NCBI GenBank assembly: GCA_938015445.1
Contig: CALLPE010000024.1
Coordinates: 1-64,000, forward strand
Direction: 5' to 3'
Source: an uncultured Pirellulales bacterium
GTDB lineage: Bacteria; Planctomycetota; Planctomycetia; Pirellulales; Thermoguttaceae
DNA length: 64,000 nt
Under the pieces are notes generated by a model. That model did not search any database, was not told the origin of the DNA, and saw nothing but the letters and a program-made list of their open reading frames with translations. The translations under genes and the position numbers were made by a program. This document shows, one piece after another, positions 1-8,547 of the stretch. The stretch's first letter is position 1. Every line of letters begins with the position of its first letter.

Positions 1-1
1 G

Positions 2-259
2 GCCGGAACCACGCCAAGGTATTTCGAGGCACAACCGACGGTATCCGTCGCCACGCCCACCAGTACTCAGCCTGCGCTTTTGCCTACCCTCGGCCAACCG
101 GCAGTCGAGAGCGCAGACGGATGGGACCGTGAAATCTATGACGCAACCTGGGAGTGGTTTTTGAGCGAACAGAACGCCATTTGCGGGAATAAGTCGTCGA
201 AACGGAGTATACTGGAGTTGCAGGCCGTTGACGCGGCCATTGCCCAGTTGACGTGCTAA
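2..259 (+). CDS. C-terminal end of an unrecognised protein (cut by window edge)
   Basis: Frame 2 is open from the first base to a TAA at 257-259, giving 85 residues. The first half is rich in Pro, Thr and Ala, like a flexible linker. The end is compact and contains WDREIYDATWEWFL followed by an ILELQAVDAAIAQL helix. I do not recognise the domain. The start lies left of the window. Codon use resembles that of neighbouring genes, which supports it being the real end of a coding region. It is followed by a 108 bp spacer before the next gene on the same strand. Confidence 0.55.
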   Translation, partial: AGTTPRYFEAQPTVSVATPTSTQPALLPTLGQPAVESADGWDREIYDATWEWFLSEQNAICGNKSSKRSILELQAVDAAIAQLTC

Positions 260-367
260 GCGGGCGGCGCGGCGCCGGAAGCTGATCGTGCGGCGCAGCC
301 CCCGAACTCGATTACTCACTGCCTGTATTCACTGCCTGATACAAAAACACCGCCCGATCCAAAAGCA

Positions 368-2056
368 ATGAAAAAGCTACCACTTCTTGTATTTGGCGTA
401 TGGTTGACAGCCAGCAGTCTTGCTAGCGGTGCACCGGTCATCGACGTAGGGGTTCATTACATTCGTCCCGGCGAACCGCTTCGCACTATTCCGATCGATG
501 TGACCGGCGGCGACATCATCCAGGCGATGGACTGCTGGGTGGAGATCAAGTACACCGGCGGCGAGCCGAGCGGCCCGGCCAATACGCCATTCATCGTGCA
601 AGTGGATACCACACGGACAGGCACGCTTTTCTCAGTCGATTACGACTATTCCGACACGCTCTATCCTGACCCACCTGCCCCGTCGCGCATCTGGAACCAA
701 GACACTGCGCTAAAGCCTGGCGTGACGGTGCAGGCCCGGGGCACCGTGGCCTTCATCGACGTGCAAACTATCGCTGGTGTGCCGCTGGGATGGAAGTTCG
801 ACCTGTTGCTTAAAGGCGTGGCGGTCAGTGACGATTGGCCCGAGGGACTCGATACCCAATTTTCCTACATCTACGAGATTCCCGCGGTCATCACCAATGG
901 CGCGATTGTGATGTCGGACTGGCACACCATGACCTGGGCCAAGGCCGGCGACGGCTTGTGGTTCGAAACTGGGCCTAACCCGTGGAGCGATGATTCGGTC
1001 TTTCCAGAGCCGGTTCCACCTCCTCCGTCGTATCCCAATTACACCGCCGACGTAGTCATCCAAACGCCGTACACTGTCACCATCGACCGCTACCATGCTT
1101 CGCGACAGTGCCGATCGGTTGCGCTGGGCGGGGGCGCGACATTGTACATCGAAGCCCCCCGGTCGCTGACGGTCACAAATAACATCACGATCGGTCAAGA
1201 GGCGAAATTGCTGCTGGAACCAGGGGCAAGCGTAACCGCCGACGTGTTCAACCTGACAGGCGGGACTTTGCAACTAGGCGGCGGAAGCACCTCAGGCAGC
1301 CTGACGATCGACCGGCCTGTCAACGTCGCTTCCGGCGCGATTGTTCCATCGGCCGCAGCAGACCAGATTACCTTGACAGGCGAGCTGACGCTGGGCGGCA
1401 GCGCGCCGGCCTTGCTGACCAAATTGGGCGAAGGACTGCTGCTATTGACCGGCTCGCAAAGCTGGACCGCCGACGCCCAACTTCTCGCCTCGTCGGGCAA
1501 AGTGCGGTTCCAGTTGGCTGCCGACAAAACTGTCTCGCTAGCCAGCGGTGGCCGAATCACCATCGCCCCCAACGCCGTGCTGGAACTGGCCGGCGAGATC
1601 TCGGCACTCAGCGACGGTTCGCATTACGTGGACGTGACCAACCAAAGCATCGCTGCGGGACTGAAAATCTTGCCCGGAACAATTCAACCACTGGGCAAGC
1701 TCGACGGTTCAGGGACCACATTGATCGAGGCCGGCGCTACGCTTTCGGCTAGTTCGATTTACCAGTCTGAGCTTGTAGTGGGCGGAACGGCCGGGCAGCC
1801 TGGCAAGCTGATCTTCCGCTCCTCGACTGGCGCTGGCACAGAATTGACCGTAGCAGCCAGCAACATACCAGGCGGCGATTGGCTGGCCGGACAGTACGTT
1901 GGCGGCACGGCACAACTCGGCAGTACCGAAAACGCCACCGGCACCGCCGTTCCCGAACCAGCCACCGGCATGATGCTTGCCTGCATAGCCGCAGCCGGGG
2001 TTGCTCTCTGGTTGCGCTGGCCCCCGCGCCGCTTGCCCGCCTCGCCGTGCATATAA
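368..2056 (+). CDS. PEP-CTERM sorted, beta-strand-rich surface protein
   Basis: A 562-residue secreted protein. It begins with a signal peptide (KK, then a hydrophobic stretch ending near ASG at about residue 21). It ends with a PEP-CTERM sorting signal: VPEPA near residue 530, a hydrophobic helix (MMLACIAAAGVALWL) and a short basic tail (RWPPRR). Such proteins are handled by exosortase and placed at the cell surface; no exosortase is in this window. The region from about 240 to 500 is rich in Gly, Thr, Ser and Leu with repeated turn-strand patterns such as GGTLQLGG and LTLGGSAP, like passenger-type beta-helix repeats. This suggests a structural or adhesive role rather than an enzyme. A second PEP-CTERM gene lies at 6970-7800. 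Confidence 0.8.
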   Translation: MKKLPLLVFGVWLTASSLASGAPVIDVGVHYIRPGEPLRTIPIDVTGGDIIQAMDCWVEIKYTGGEPSGPANTPFIVQVDTTRTGTLFSVDYDYSDTLYPDPPAPSRIWNQDTALKPGVTVQARGTVAFIDVQTIAGVPLGWKFDLLLKGVAVSDDWPEGLDTQFSYIYEIPAVITNGAIVMSDWHTMTWAKAGDGLWFETGPNPWSDDSVFPEPVPPPPSYPNYTADVVIQTPYTVTIDRYHASRQCRSVALGGGATLYIEAPRSLTVTNNITIGQEAKLLLEPGASVTADVFNLTGGTLQLGGGSTSGSLTIDRPVNVASGAIVPSAAADQITLTGELTLGGSAPALLTKLGEGLLLLTGSQSWTADAQLLASSGKVRFQLAADKTVSLASGGRITIAPNAVLELAGEISALSDGSHYVDVTNQSIAAGLKILPGTIQPLGKLDGSGTTLIEAGATLSASSIYQSELVVGGTAGQPGKLIFRSSTGAGTELTVAASNIPGGDWLAGQYVGGTAQLGSTENATGTAVPEPATGMMLACIAAAGVALWLRWPPRRLPASPCI

Positions 2057-2278
2057 TCTGTGCACGTAAGGCGATGCACAAAATCGGGGCAGATCCCAAA
2101 AGGTCGTTCTGTTGAAGCCTTAACGTGTCGCCAGTTCCTTGCCAGCTCTTCTGGCAGGCGGCTACAATCAGGCAATGTCGTGCAGGGGTGCGGCAGCCTG
2201 TGCCCGGCGGCGGCAACTCATCTACGGGGGGCATTGGTCACGCCTCGATAAACGGTCTCATACGGAAAACAGTCGCCG

Positions 2279-2998
2279 ATGAAGGTCAACTGTCCGGCGT
2301 GCGGTCAGGTCGTGCCTGCCGAAGGGATCGCCCTGAATACCGGGTGGGGCAAGTGCGTTGCGTGCAACGAGGTGTTCTCCCTGGCCGATGTGATCGAAGG
2401 CTACGTACCACCCGCCGGTAGCAACGTTGCCGGCAAACCGGAGCGGCCGTTCGACGCCTGGGCGGTTGTGGAGCGCGAGCCAGACCGGCTGATGATTCAC
2501 ATTCCGCCGCATGGGATGCGGGCCGGAACGGTAGGCTTGTTGCTCTTCGCCATCTTTTGGCTGGGTTTTGTAGCCTTCTGGACAGCCGGCGCGCTGGGCC
2601 TTTTGTTCGCCCAAAAACCGCAAGGACTGAACATCGGTTTTGCCTGCTTTTCCATACCGTTTTGGTTGGTGGGTTTGGGTATGTTGGGCGGAGTGCTGTG
2701 GGCCAGTCGCAGCAGCCGCACCGTGTACTTCGATGGTGTGGAGATGGTGACCGAACTGCGATGCCTATTGTGGCGGCGGCGCCGGGCGCGCGACTTGGCC
2801 TCGGTGCAACACGCCCGAGAGTACGACGCCACGGCACGCAGCGACAACCAGCCTGCTTCTTCCAATTGCGGCGTGGAGATCGTATATACTGGCGGCTCTT
2901 TCACGCTGCCGTGCTCCAGCCGCGCCGAGCAGCAGTGGCTTCTGGCTGAAATCAACGACTATTTGCAGAGCCACGCCTGGCGACTGCGGCGGGTATAG
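2279..2998 (+). CDS. Zinc-ribbon membrane protein, function unknown
   Basis: A 239-residue protein with an N-terminal zinc ribbon (C5-x2-C8 and C26-x2-C29), then two membrane helices at roughly 80-105 and 115-142, and a soluble C-terminal half with an FDGVEMVTELRCLLWRRRR segment that looks membrane-facing and basic. Proteins with this ribbon-plus-membrane plan are common in planctomycetes but have no assigned role that I know. Two related proteins in this window (19219-19977 and 61210-62418) have the second knuckle at exactly the same positions, 26 and 29. The ribosome site is weak (GGAAAA 12 bases upstream), so the start is chosen on the ribbon being complete. Confidence 0.7.
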   Translation: MKVNCPACGQVVPAEGIALNTGWGKCVACNEVFSLADVIEGYVPPAGSNVAGKPERPFDAWAVVEREPDRLMIHIPPHGMRAGTVGLLLFAIFWLGFVAFWTAGALGLLFAQKPQGLNIGFACFSIPFWLVGLGMLGGVLWASRSSRTVYFDGVEMVTELRCLLWRRRRARDLASVQHAREYDATARSDNQPASSNCGVEIVYTGGSFTLPCSSRAEQQWLLAEINDYLQSHAWRLRRV

Positions 2999-3130
2999 GC
3001 AAAAAGGACAAGTAGTGCGCCCTGCCATCCCGGACCATAAGTACCGCTGGCCGTCGGATATTGTCCGAAACGCATCGCCCCCGGAGGCCGAAAACATAGG
3101 CTAATACGACACAGGTGCCCGCAAGCGAAA

Positions 3131-4612
3131 CTATGTGCTTGCTTGCGGCTGCTGGATAAGTTGCAGGCAGACCTCCTGCACCCGCTTAGGGTTGACGTTG
3201 GGGTTGACCTGCTTCGCCTGGCCGACCAGTTGGGCAATTCCCTTGAGCTTTCCTTGTCGGGCCTCGGCGACGATCTTGGGGTTGGCCGTTACCAGCCGGC
3301 GGCACAGTTCGAGCAACTCGTTCTCGTCAACCGAAGACACGCCAAGCCGTGCCAGGGATTCTTCCAGCGAGCGTCCTGAAGTGACCATTTCCGCCAACAC
3401 GTCGCGCGCACGCGCGGTAGTCAGCTCGCCGCCCAGCACTTTGAGTATTAGTCGTCCGAGTGCTTCGGGGGGCACGGGAAACTGCTGGATTTCTATCTGC
3501 TGCTGATTCAAAGTGCGCAGCACGTCTTGTTGAACCCAGTTGGCGGCCGTTTTACCATCGCCGCACGTCCGGACTGTTGCTTCGTAGTAATCCACCACTG
3601 CCCGGCCGGCACTGACGATCACCTCGCTGTCGTAAGGCGTAATACCATACTGAAGCTGGAGGCGCTTGCGAATCGCTGCCGGCAACTCTCCCAAGGAAGC
3701 CCGCGCCGCTTCGATCTCGGCTTCGGAGACGATTACCGGGGGCAGATCCGGCTCCGGAAAGTACCGATAATCGCTGGATTCTTCTTTGGTTCGTTGCTCG
3801 CGAGTGACTCCAGCCGAGTCGTCCCAGCCCCGGGTCGACTTGGCAGCCTCGCCCAGCCGCTTGCCGGTCCGCTGCCACTGTTGATATTGCCGCTGGGCTT
3901 CGTAGGCCATAGCGCGCTCCACCGCCCGGAAGCTGTTCATGTTCTTGACTTCCACGATCGGGGTGGCCACCGTGCTTTGCGGAGTATCGATGTGCAGGTT
4001 GATGTTTGCATCCACCCGCAACGAACCCTCCTGCATGTTGCAGTCCGATACGCCAAGATAGTTCAACAACAGCTTCAGTTCGCTCAGAAATGTCTTGGCC
4101 TCAGCGGGCGAGCGGATGTCGGGACGGCTGACGATCTCCAGCAGCGGCGTGCCCGCCCGGTTCAGGTCGATGCGGCTGGCTCCGACGCCGCTGGGCTGGT
4201 CGTGCATGCTCTTGCCGACGTCTTCCTCCAAATGCACCCGGATGATGCCGATGCGCCGGGCAGTCGCTTGACCGTCTGCATCCGTCAGCTCCAACCAGCC
4301 GTCGCGACCGATCGGCAAATCGTACTGGCTGATTTGGTAGCCCTTGGGAAGGTCAGGATAATAGTAGTTTTTGCGGTCCCATTTGGTCTGCCGTCCTATC
4401 ACACAGTTTAGCGCTACGGCGGACTTCAGCGCCAACTCAAAGGCCGCGCGATTCATCACCGGCAACGAGCCTGGCATACCGATGCACACCGGACAGGTTT
4501 GCGTGTTCGGAGGGGCGCCAAAACGGGTGTCGCACCCGCAAAACAGCTTGCTACGGGTCAGTAACTGAACGTGTACTTCTAGGCCGATTACGATTTGGTA
4601 AGGCTCGCTCAT
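3131..4612 (-). CDS. gatB: Aspartyl/glutamyl-tRNA amidotransferase subunit B
   Basis: GatB of 493 residues, which with GatA and GatC converts misacylated Glu-tRNA(Gln) or Asp-tRNA(Asn) to the amide form. The N-terminus has EVHVQL, a zinc quartet (C25-x-C27 and C40-x2-C43) and the conserved KNYYYPDLPKGYQISQ block. The C-terminal part contains the helical YqeY/GatB tail domain that binds tRNA. The start at 4612 is preferred over the upstream one (4666) because AGGAG lies five bases before it and because the family begins here. Neither gatA nor gatC is in the window, so the complex is not encoded as one operon. An 18-bp tandem duplication lies 30-65 bases upstream of the start, in the leader. 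Confidence 0.95.
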   Translation of the reverse strand: MSEPYQIVIGLEVHVQLLTRSKLFCGCDTRFGAPPNTQTCPVCIGMPGSLPVMNRAAFELALKSAVALNCVIGRQTKWDRKNYYYPDLPKGYQISQYDLPIGRDGWLELTDADGQATARRIGIIRVHLEEDVGKSMHDQPSGVGASRIDLNRAGTPLLEIVSRPDIRSPAEAKTFLSELKLLLNYLGVSDCNMQEGSLRVDANINLHIDTPQSTVATPIVEVKNMNSFRAVERAMAYEAQRQYQQWQRTGKRLGEAAKSTRGWDDSAGVTREQRTKEESSDYRYFPEPDLPPVIVSEAEIEAARASLGELPAAIRKRLQLQYGITPYDSEVIVSAGRAVVDYYEATVRTCGDGKTAANWVQQDVLRTLNQQQIEIQQFPVPPEALGRLILKVLGGELTTARARDVLAEMVTSGRSLEESLARLGVSSVDENELLELCRRLVTANPKIVAEARQGKLKGIAQLVGQAKQVNPNVNPKRVQEVCLQLIQQPQAST

Positions 4613-4641
4613 ACTTGCTCCTGCCTGTGGGCGAGTCTCCT

Positions 4642-4677
4642 CCCGCATAGCCCCTGCGACCCGCATAGCCCCTACGA
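4642..4677. repeat. 18-bp tandem duplication in the gatB leader
   Basis: Two adjacent 18-bp copies of cccgcatagcccctgcga (4642-4659 and 4660-4677) differ at one base. They lie directly upstream of gatB. The unit is not seen elsewhere in the window. Confidence 0.85.
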
Positions 4678-4755
4678 ACCGTCGCTATAGGTGCGTTGGG
4701 GGGCGATTACCAACGCCCAGTTCTATGCTGAATCCAGTTAGAACGCTGGCCGCTC

Positions 4756-4797
4756 AGATTGGTCTGTTACCCATTGAGATTGGTCTGTTACGCATTC
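4756..4797. repeat. 21-bp tandem duplication
   Basis: Two adjacent 21-bp copies, core agattggtctgttac, at 4756-4776 and 4777-4797 with two mismatches. They lie in the spacer between gatB (minus strand, start 4612) and the end of the small membrane protein gene. This spacer carries two unrelated duplications within 160 bp. Confidence 0.85.
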
Positions 4798-4885
4798 GGA
4801 GCATTACTTTGCCGGTCGCGCGCCAATCAGCGCAACCGCCGGCTTTAGCGGCGCGCGACATTGCCGCGAACCTGGTGTACGCGCC

Positions 4886-5170
4886 TCAGCGTCCACGCAA
4901 TCGACCGGCCGCGTAACCCAAACCAAAACCCAGTAGCGCCGCCCCCACAGTAGATCCGCCGTACAAGGTTGCGTCGCCGCCAAAGTAATTCGCCAGGCTC
5001 CCAAAGACCGAGGCCACTGTCAAAATCAGCATCAGCGCCATCAGCAACACGGCGGCCGTTAGTCCTCCCACTTGCCTTTGAAGTCGGCGGAGGGTATCGA
5101 CCAACATCGCCTGGGCGGCCCAATCGGTCTGCTGTTGGTTATCCGGTTGCGGCCGAACAGATTCCGACAT
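4886..5170 (-). CDS. Small two-helix membrane protein, function unknown
   Basis: A 94-residue protein with a polar Gln-rich N-terminus, then a membrane helix at about 39-62 (GLTAAVLLMALMLILTVASV) and a second at about 72-90 (VGAALLGFGLGYAAG), ending in a basic RLRGR. The region before the first helix (LVDTLRRLQRQV) is an amphipathic helix. I do not recognise a family. It lies downstream of the DUF1080 gene on the same strand, with an 82-base gap. The start codon overlaps the first copy of a 26-bp tandem duplication, so its ribosome-binding region has been built from a duplicated sequence. Confidence 0.65.
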   Translation of the reverse strand: MSESVRPQPDNQQQTDWAAQAMLVDTLRRLQRQVGGLTAAVLLMALMLILTVASVFGSLANYFGGDATLYGGSTVGAALLGFGLGYAAGRLRGR

Positions 5171-5220
5171 TTGATTTCCCTTCCACTGCGATTAATTTGA
5201 TTTGTCTTCGACGGCGATTT
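5169..5220. repeat. 26-bp tandem duplication overlapping a start codon
   Basis: Two adjacent 26-bp copies (5169-5194 and 5195-5220) share atttgattt at the start and gcgatt near the end, with five mismatches. The first copy overlaps the start codon of the 94-residue gene. Confidence 0.7.
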
Positions 5221-5252
5221 AACCGCCACGCTCCTCGCCGCCCTCGAATCGC

Positions 5253-5996
5253 CTATTTTTCAGTCGGCCTGAGCGGCCGCAGCCAAATGTTTCGGTACGC
5301 CACCGGTCCGTGGTCCCCCTGTAGCATCAGCGGCCCTAGCGGTTTCTCGTCGTTGAAGCTGGCAGCGCGGGTTGGTCCGGTCACCTCGACATTCTCGTGA
5401 ATCAGTTTGCCGTTGTGAACCACTTTGACGAACTTGGCATTGGCAATTTTCTTGCCAGAAGAGTCGAAACGCGGGGCCAGAAATACAACGTCGAACGACT
5501 GCCACTGGCCGGGCGGCAAGCTAGCGTTTACGCGCGGAGCGTAGCCCTCGAAGCCTTTTCCGTCCTGCCACCGCTGATAGATGCCGCCGCAATCGCCGAA
5601 GCCCGGCTTCTCTACGCCCCAACTATCGAGAATCTGTATCTCGTATCGCCCTTGGAAATAAACGCCCGAGTTCGAGCCTTTGGGCACCATGAACTCGATG
5701 TGCGCCTCAACGTCCCCATGCTCCAACTTGCTGTGCAGGTTAACGGTCCGGCCCTGCGGGCCATTGTACAGAATGCCTTCGCCAGGTGTGACCGTGAGCG
5801 ACTTGGGGGTATCCGGATTCATCTGAGCGCTGCCGACTATCTGCCACTGGCCCGCGTTGGCTTGCCAAGCTGAAAGATCGCTCCCCACAAGCATGTGCTT
5901 TTCAGCCTCTGCTGCCACACCTAGCCCGGCAACAACAGCGCAACTAAACACTAACAGTGGCACGGCCGCCGCGACGCCAGGTCGTGCGAAGGCCAT
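5253..5996 (-). CDS. Secreted DUF1080 (3-keto-disaccharide hydrolase family) protein
   Basis: A 247-residue protein with a hydrophobic signal segment in the first 28 residues followed by a DUF1080 beta-jellyroll. Typical family blocks are visible: DLSAWQ near the start, VEAHIEFMVPKGSNSGVYFQGRYEIQ split across the middle, GGIYQR, and an end with PLMLQGDHGPVAYRNIWLRPL. The fold is shared with glycan-binding and 3-keto-disaccharide hydrolase proteins that are greatly expanded in planctomycetes. The start at 5996 is preferred to 6095 because it gives a clean signal peptide and has AGGG five bases upstream. The role is probably extracellular sugar processing; the exact substrate cannot be told from sequence. 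Confidence 0.85.
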   Translation of the reverse strand: MAFARPGVAAAVPLLVFSCAVVAGLGVAAEAEKHMLVGSDLSAWQANAGQWQIVGSAQMNPDTPKSLTVTPGEGILYNGPQGRTVNLHSKLEHGDVEAHIEFMVPKGSNSGVYFQGRYEIQILDSWGVEKPGFGDCGGIYQRWQDGKGFEGYAPRVNASLPPGQWQSFDVVFLAPRFDSSGKKIANAKFVKVVHNGKLIHENVEVTGPTRAASFNDEKPLGPLMLQGDHGPVAYRNIWLRPLRPTEK

Positions 5997-6748
5997 CGAG
6001 ACCCTAGCGCACCCTGAGAGCTTGGCGCCCCCCAAAGGCGCAGCCCACAAAGCGCGCAGATAACACTTCCGACCGATGTTGGTTCGGCATTCCATTCGTT
6101 AGTTCCTTGTGATGAAGGTTTGCAAATGTATTGTGCTTCTTTGTGACTGAGGATGATAAATGGATGGAGTAACCGAGTGCAAGTACTTCGGGTGGTGCTA
6201 CCGCAGGCACCTGGCGCGCTGAGACTTGGTTGACCTCACCCTACTCGCAAATACACAGCCGTCAGCCGCCTGGCGAGTCGATAAGTGCTCGTGGAACGAC
6301 GGGCGGCAAAATACATCCTGACTCATTATAGCTGCACCGATCGGTGCCGGTCACAGGGGCAATCGGCCGTCGGTCATCCCGCGGGCGCGCCTGGGAATAG
6401 GATCGCTTAGCAGTGTGCACAAAAAGATCGAGTGATCTTTGGTCGCAACATTGTATTGTACTTCTGGTTGCGCCGCCCGGTGAGCGCAAGGACCAGGCCG
6501 GCTGGTCTCCGCTTGTCGCCCGTTCGCAGAGTGTGCGGGCCGGTAAACTGACGTAAACTCGCCGGGATAGGTGGCTTTAATCCACAGCTCGACGGTCGGA
6601 CGGTGGGTAAGCCAGTAGGTACTCCAATGATCAGGGCGATACGATACCCAGCAGTGGCAAGTAATGCCGCTTGTTTGCGTCGAGTTATTTGGGTCCATGT
6701 TGTCACTGTCGATGTGTCTGGGTGTTGAGAATGTAAAAATAAGCACTC
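5997..6748. other. Long spacer without a convincing gene
   Basis: About 750 bases between the divergent DUF1080 and second PEP-CTERM genes. Base composition is less GC-rich than in the genes. Two overlapping minus-strand frames (6351-6830 and 6407-6928) are open but have erratic amino-acid composition, and I recognise nothing in them. I see no tRNA or hairpin terminator here. Confidence 0.5.
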
Positions 6749-6776
6749 TTGACATACGGGATAAAATAAGTAAAAT
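6749..6776 (+). promoter_or_regulatory. Strong sigma-70 type promoter for the PEP-CTERM gene
   Basis: A perfect TTGACA (6749-6754), a 16-base spacer and TAAAAT (6771-6776). It points to the PEP-CTERM gene starting at 6970 and would give a leader of nearly 190 nucleotides. Confidence 0.6.
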
Positions 6777-6843
6777 AGGGGATGCTGGAAAGTATGGAAG
6801 GAGAGGCGGTATTCGGCAAACCTTGGCCAATCTAGCGATTTGC

Positions 6844-6871
6844 TTGACAGGTTTGCAGCCTTCAGTAAGAT
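6844..6871 (+). promoter_or_regulatory. Second sigma-70 type promoter in tandem
   Basis: TTGACA (6844-6849), a 16-base spacer and TAAGAT (6866-6871), with the same spacing as the promoter 95 bases upstream. It would leave a leader of roughly 90 bases before the GTG start at 6970. Confidence 0.45.
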
Positions 6872-6936
6872 CAAGGGCGCCGAATGGTTCTTCAAAACCG
6901 GTGCTTCGGTATTTGTCGGGTCAAGCAACTGGGTGG

Positions 6937-6964
6937 TTTTAGCCGGGCTAAAAGCCTAAGGAGG
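6937..6964 (+). promoter_or_regulatory. Hairpin directly before an ideal ribosome binding site
   Basis: TTTTAGC (6937-6943), a three-base loop CGG and GCTAAAA (6947-6953) form a perfect 7-bp stem. Three bases later comes TAAGGAGG (6957-6964), a full anti-16S match, five bases before the GTG start. The hairpin could influence translation start or protect the mRNA end. No known riboswitch consensus is apparent. Confidence 0.5.
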
Positions 6965-6969
6965 CAGCG

Positions 6970-7800
6970 GTGTATTCGGACAACCTGACGAGGGCGCTGA
7001 AATATCGCGCTCTGATTCTATGGCTTGCCATCGCTTTGGCAGCCTGCGGTGGTATAGCGCGCGGCGATCTAATATCAAACCATGCCGGTCCGTATACGCC
7101 GCCAGCTCCAACGATCTTTGAAGACGTTACTGAGAACACTATTACAAACGTCCCGCAAACAGCGCCCGGCGGTTGTCAGCTCGGCAATCCTGAGTCGCCT
7201 GCCAGTGCCGTGTTGCGCTTTACCGTAGGCAATGGTTTGAGCGTGCTTTCGATGTCGGAAGGCAGCGCTAATTTTACCGACAGCGTCTTGTACACCAAGA
7301 TTATCGCCCCGGTTGGGCAGTGGCTCAACAAGGTTTGGATCGAAGAACGCGGCGATTACATCGTCGGACCGGGCGGTTCCGACACCCTGGCTTTGTGGTC
7401 GCTGGGCAGCCTACTGTTGCAAGTGACCGAAGTAAACGGCAGCCCCTTGGCCCTTCCGATTACAGTACCGGCAACGATCAACTGGATTCAAGCAACCGGG
7501 GGAACTCCCGTGGGCAGCTCGGCGATGAAGTTCGAGGCGGGTAGCTTAGTGAAAGTCGGGGACGTTCATGTGAAGGTGGAGTTCGATATCGCTTCCGCGT
7601 TGCAGCCCGGCGATTTTGCCACCAAAGCAACGCTTGTCTTCGACAACACTCTGGCAACCCAAGCTGCCGCCGACAGCTTCGCATACGTCCGCAAGAAAGA
7701 AGTAGGCGTTGGTGCTGAAGTGGTTCCCGAGCCGGCTAGCCTCGCCCTGCTGGCCAGCGGTGCAATTGGTTTGCTGTGGGGTTTACGCCGCCGCCAGTGA
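6970..7800 (+). CDS. PEP-CTERM sorted exported protein
   Basis: A 276-residue exported protein starting at GTG behind a perfect TAAGGAGG site. The signal helix lies at about residues 12-30 (LILWLAIALAACGGIARG). The C-terminal sorting signal is VPEPASLALLASG, a hydrophobic stretch and a GLRRRQ end. The middle part is predicted beta-rich, with phrases such as GSAMKFEAGSLVKVGDVHVK, and is similar in style to PEP-CTERM proteins of no known function. It is served by two tandem promoters and followed by a strong intrinsic terminator at 7914-7943, so it is probably a single-gene transcript. Confidence 0.8.
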   Translation: MYSDNLTRALKYRALILWLAIALAACGGIARGDLISNHAGPYTPPAPTIFEDVTENTITNVPQTAPGGCQLGNPESPASAVLRFTVGNGLSVLSMSEGSANFTDSVLYTKIIAPVGQWLNKVWIEERGDYIVGPGGSDTLALWSLGSLLLQVTEVNGSPLALPITVPATINWIQATGGTPVGSSAMKFEAGSLVKVGDVHVKVEFDIASALQPGDFATKATLVFDNTLATQAAADSFAYVRKKEVGVGAEVVPEPASLALLASGAIGLLWGLRRRQ

Positions 7801-7913
7801 TCGCGTGATAGCCGATTCGCAGTTGGGATATGGAGTTTCGCTTTCTTTCTCGGTTGCTTGGGTTTGCCAGTTGCGCTGATTAGTCCGGCACAAACCGTTT
7901 TCAGTTCGTTTAG

Positions 7914-7943
7914 GCCCGCCAATCGGCGGGCTTTTCGTTTCTT
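7914..7943 (+). terminator. Intrinsic terminator after the PEP-CTERM gene
   Basis: GCCCGCC (7914-7920), loop AATC, GGCGGGC (7925-7931), then TTTTCGTTTCTT. The 7-bp GC stem with a four-base loop and a T-rich tail is the clearest rho-independent terminator in the window. Confidence 0.85.
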
Positions 7944-8072
7944 GCTATCCGCTTCGGAAGCCGTGTTGTGATAACGCTGTGCCGTTACTTGCCCGCGCCA
8001 TACACAGTGGCCAGCGGGCAACGGCTTGTCGCCGTGTAGTGCGCGCGAATGGTGGTCGCCTAATGCACTATT

Positions 8073-8122
8073 TCCAATATTTGCGTTGTGGGCGGGGTCC
8101 AATATTTGCGTTTTGCGCGGCG
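8073..8122. repeat. 25-bp tandem duplication
   Basis: Two adjacent copies (8073-8097, 8098-8122) share tccaatatttgcgtt and then differ at three positions. They lie in a 1.5 kb gene-poor spacer. A further degenerate pair sharing gcggcctttcg occurs at 8178 and 8207. Confidence 0.8.
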
Positions 8123-8283
8123 ATAGATGACCAACTCGTGCAGTGTGCACAGTTTATCGGATAGCCTGGCGGACATGGCGGCCTTTCGCAGACACCTGTG
8201 GGTATCGCGGCCTTTCGTATCGCAAGGCCCACACAGGCAAGCGGAAATTGTACGAGGTGCAATAGGCCAAGGCTTGATGCCCC

Positions 8284-8388
8284 CCCAATTCTTGCAAAAG
8301 AGTGTAACTGTTTCGCACGCGATTGCCGAAAGAGGCACCGCCAGGCAAAGTCTCCCAATTCTTGCAAAAAACTGTACCTGTTGCGCAC
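8284..8388. repeat. Pair of 35-bp direct repeats separated by 35 bp
   Basis: Copies at 8284-8318 and 8354-8388 share cccaattcttgcaaaa and ctgt/gcac downstream, with four mismatches in 35. The equal spacing suggests a former 70-bp tandem duplication whose other half has diverged. Confidence 0.75.
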
Positions 8389-8547
8389 CTTGAGTACATT
8401 GAGGTTCCGGTCCGTCCCGCTGCCCTGCCCGACCAAGCGCGTGTTAACCAGTGAGCTTATGGCGCACTGCATCAGAGCATTCACCAGCATTGCTAACATG
8501 CCTAAAATCACCCGCAATCCCACTTCCACCGCACGCCTCAGGCGGCA

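Noticed and set aside
710-1273. Long minus-strand frame of 187 codons opposite the first PEP-CTERM gene
   Set aside because: It is a shadow of the plus-strand gene, which has a signal peptide and sorting signal; the same holds for other long opposite frames.
6351-6928. Two overlapping minus-strand open frames between the DUF1080 and PEP-CTERM genes
   Set aside because: Composition is erratic, no family or signal is recognisable, and plus-strand promoter sequences lie inside them.
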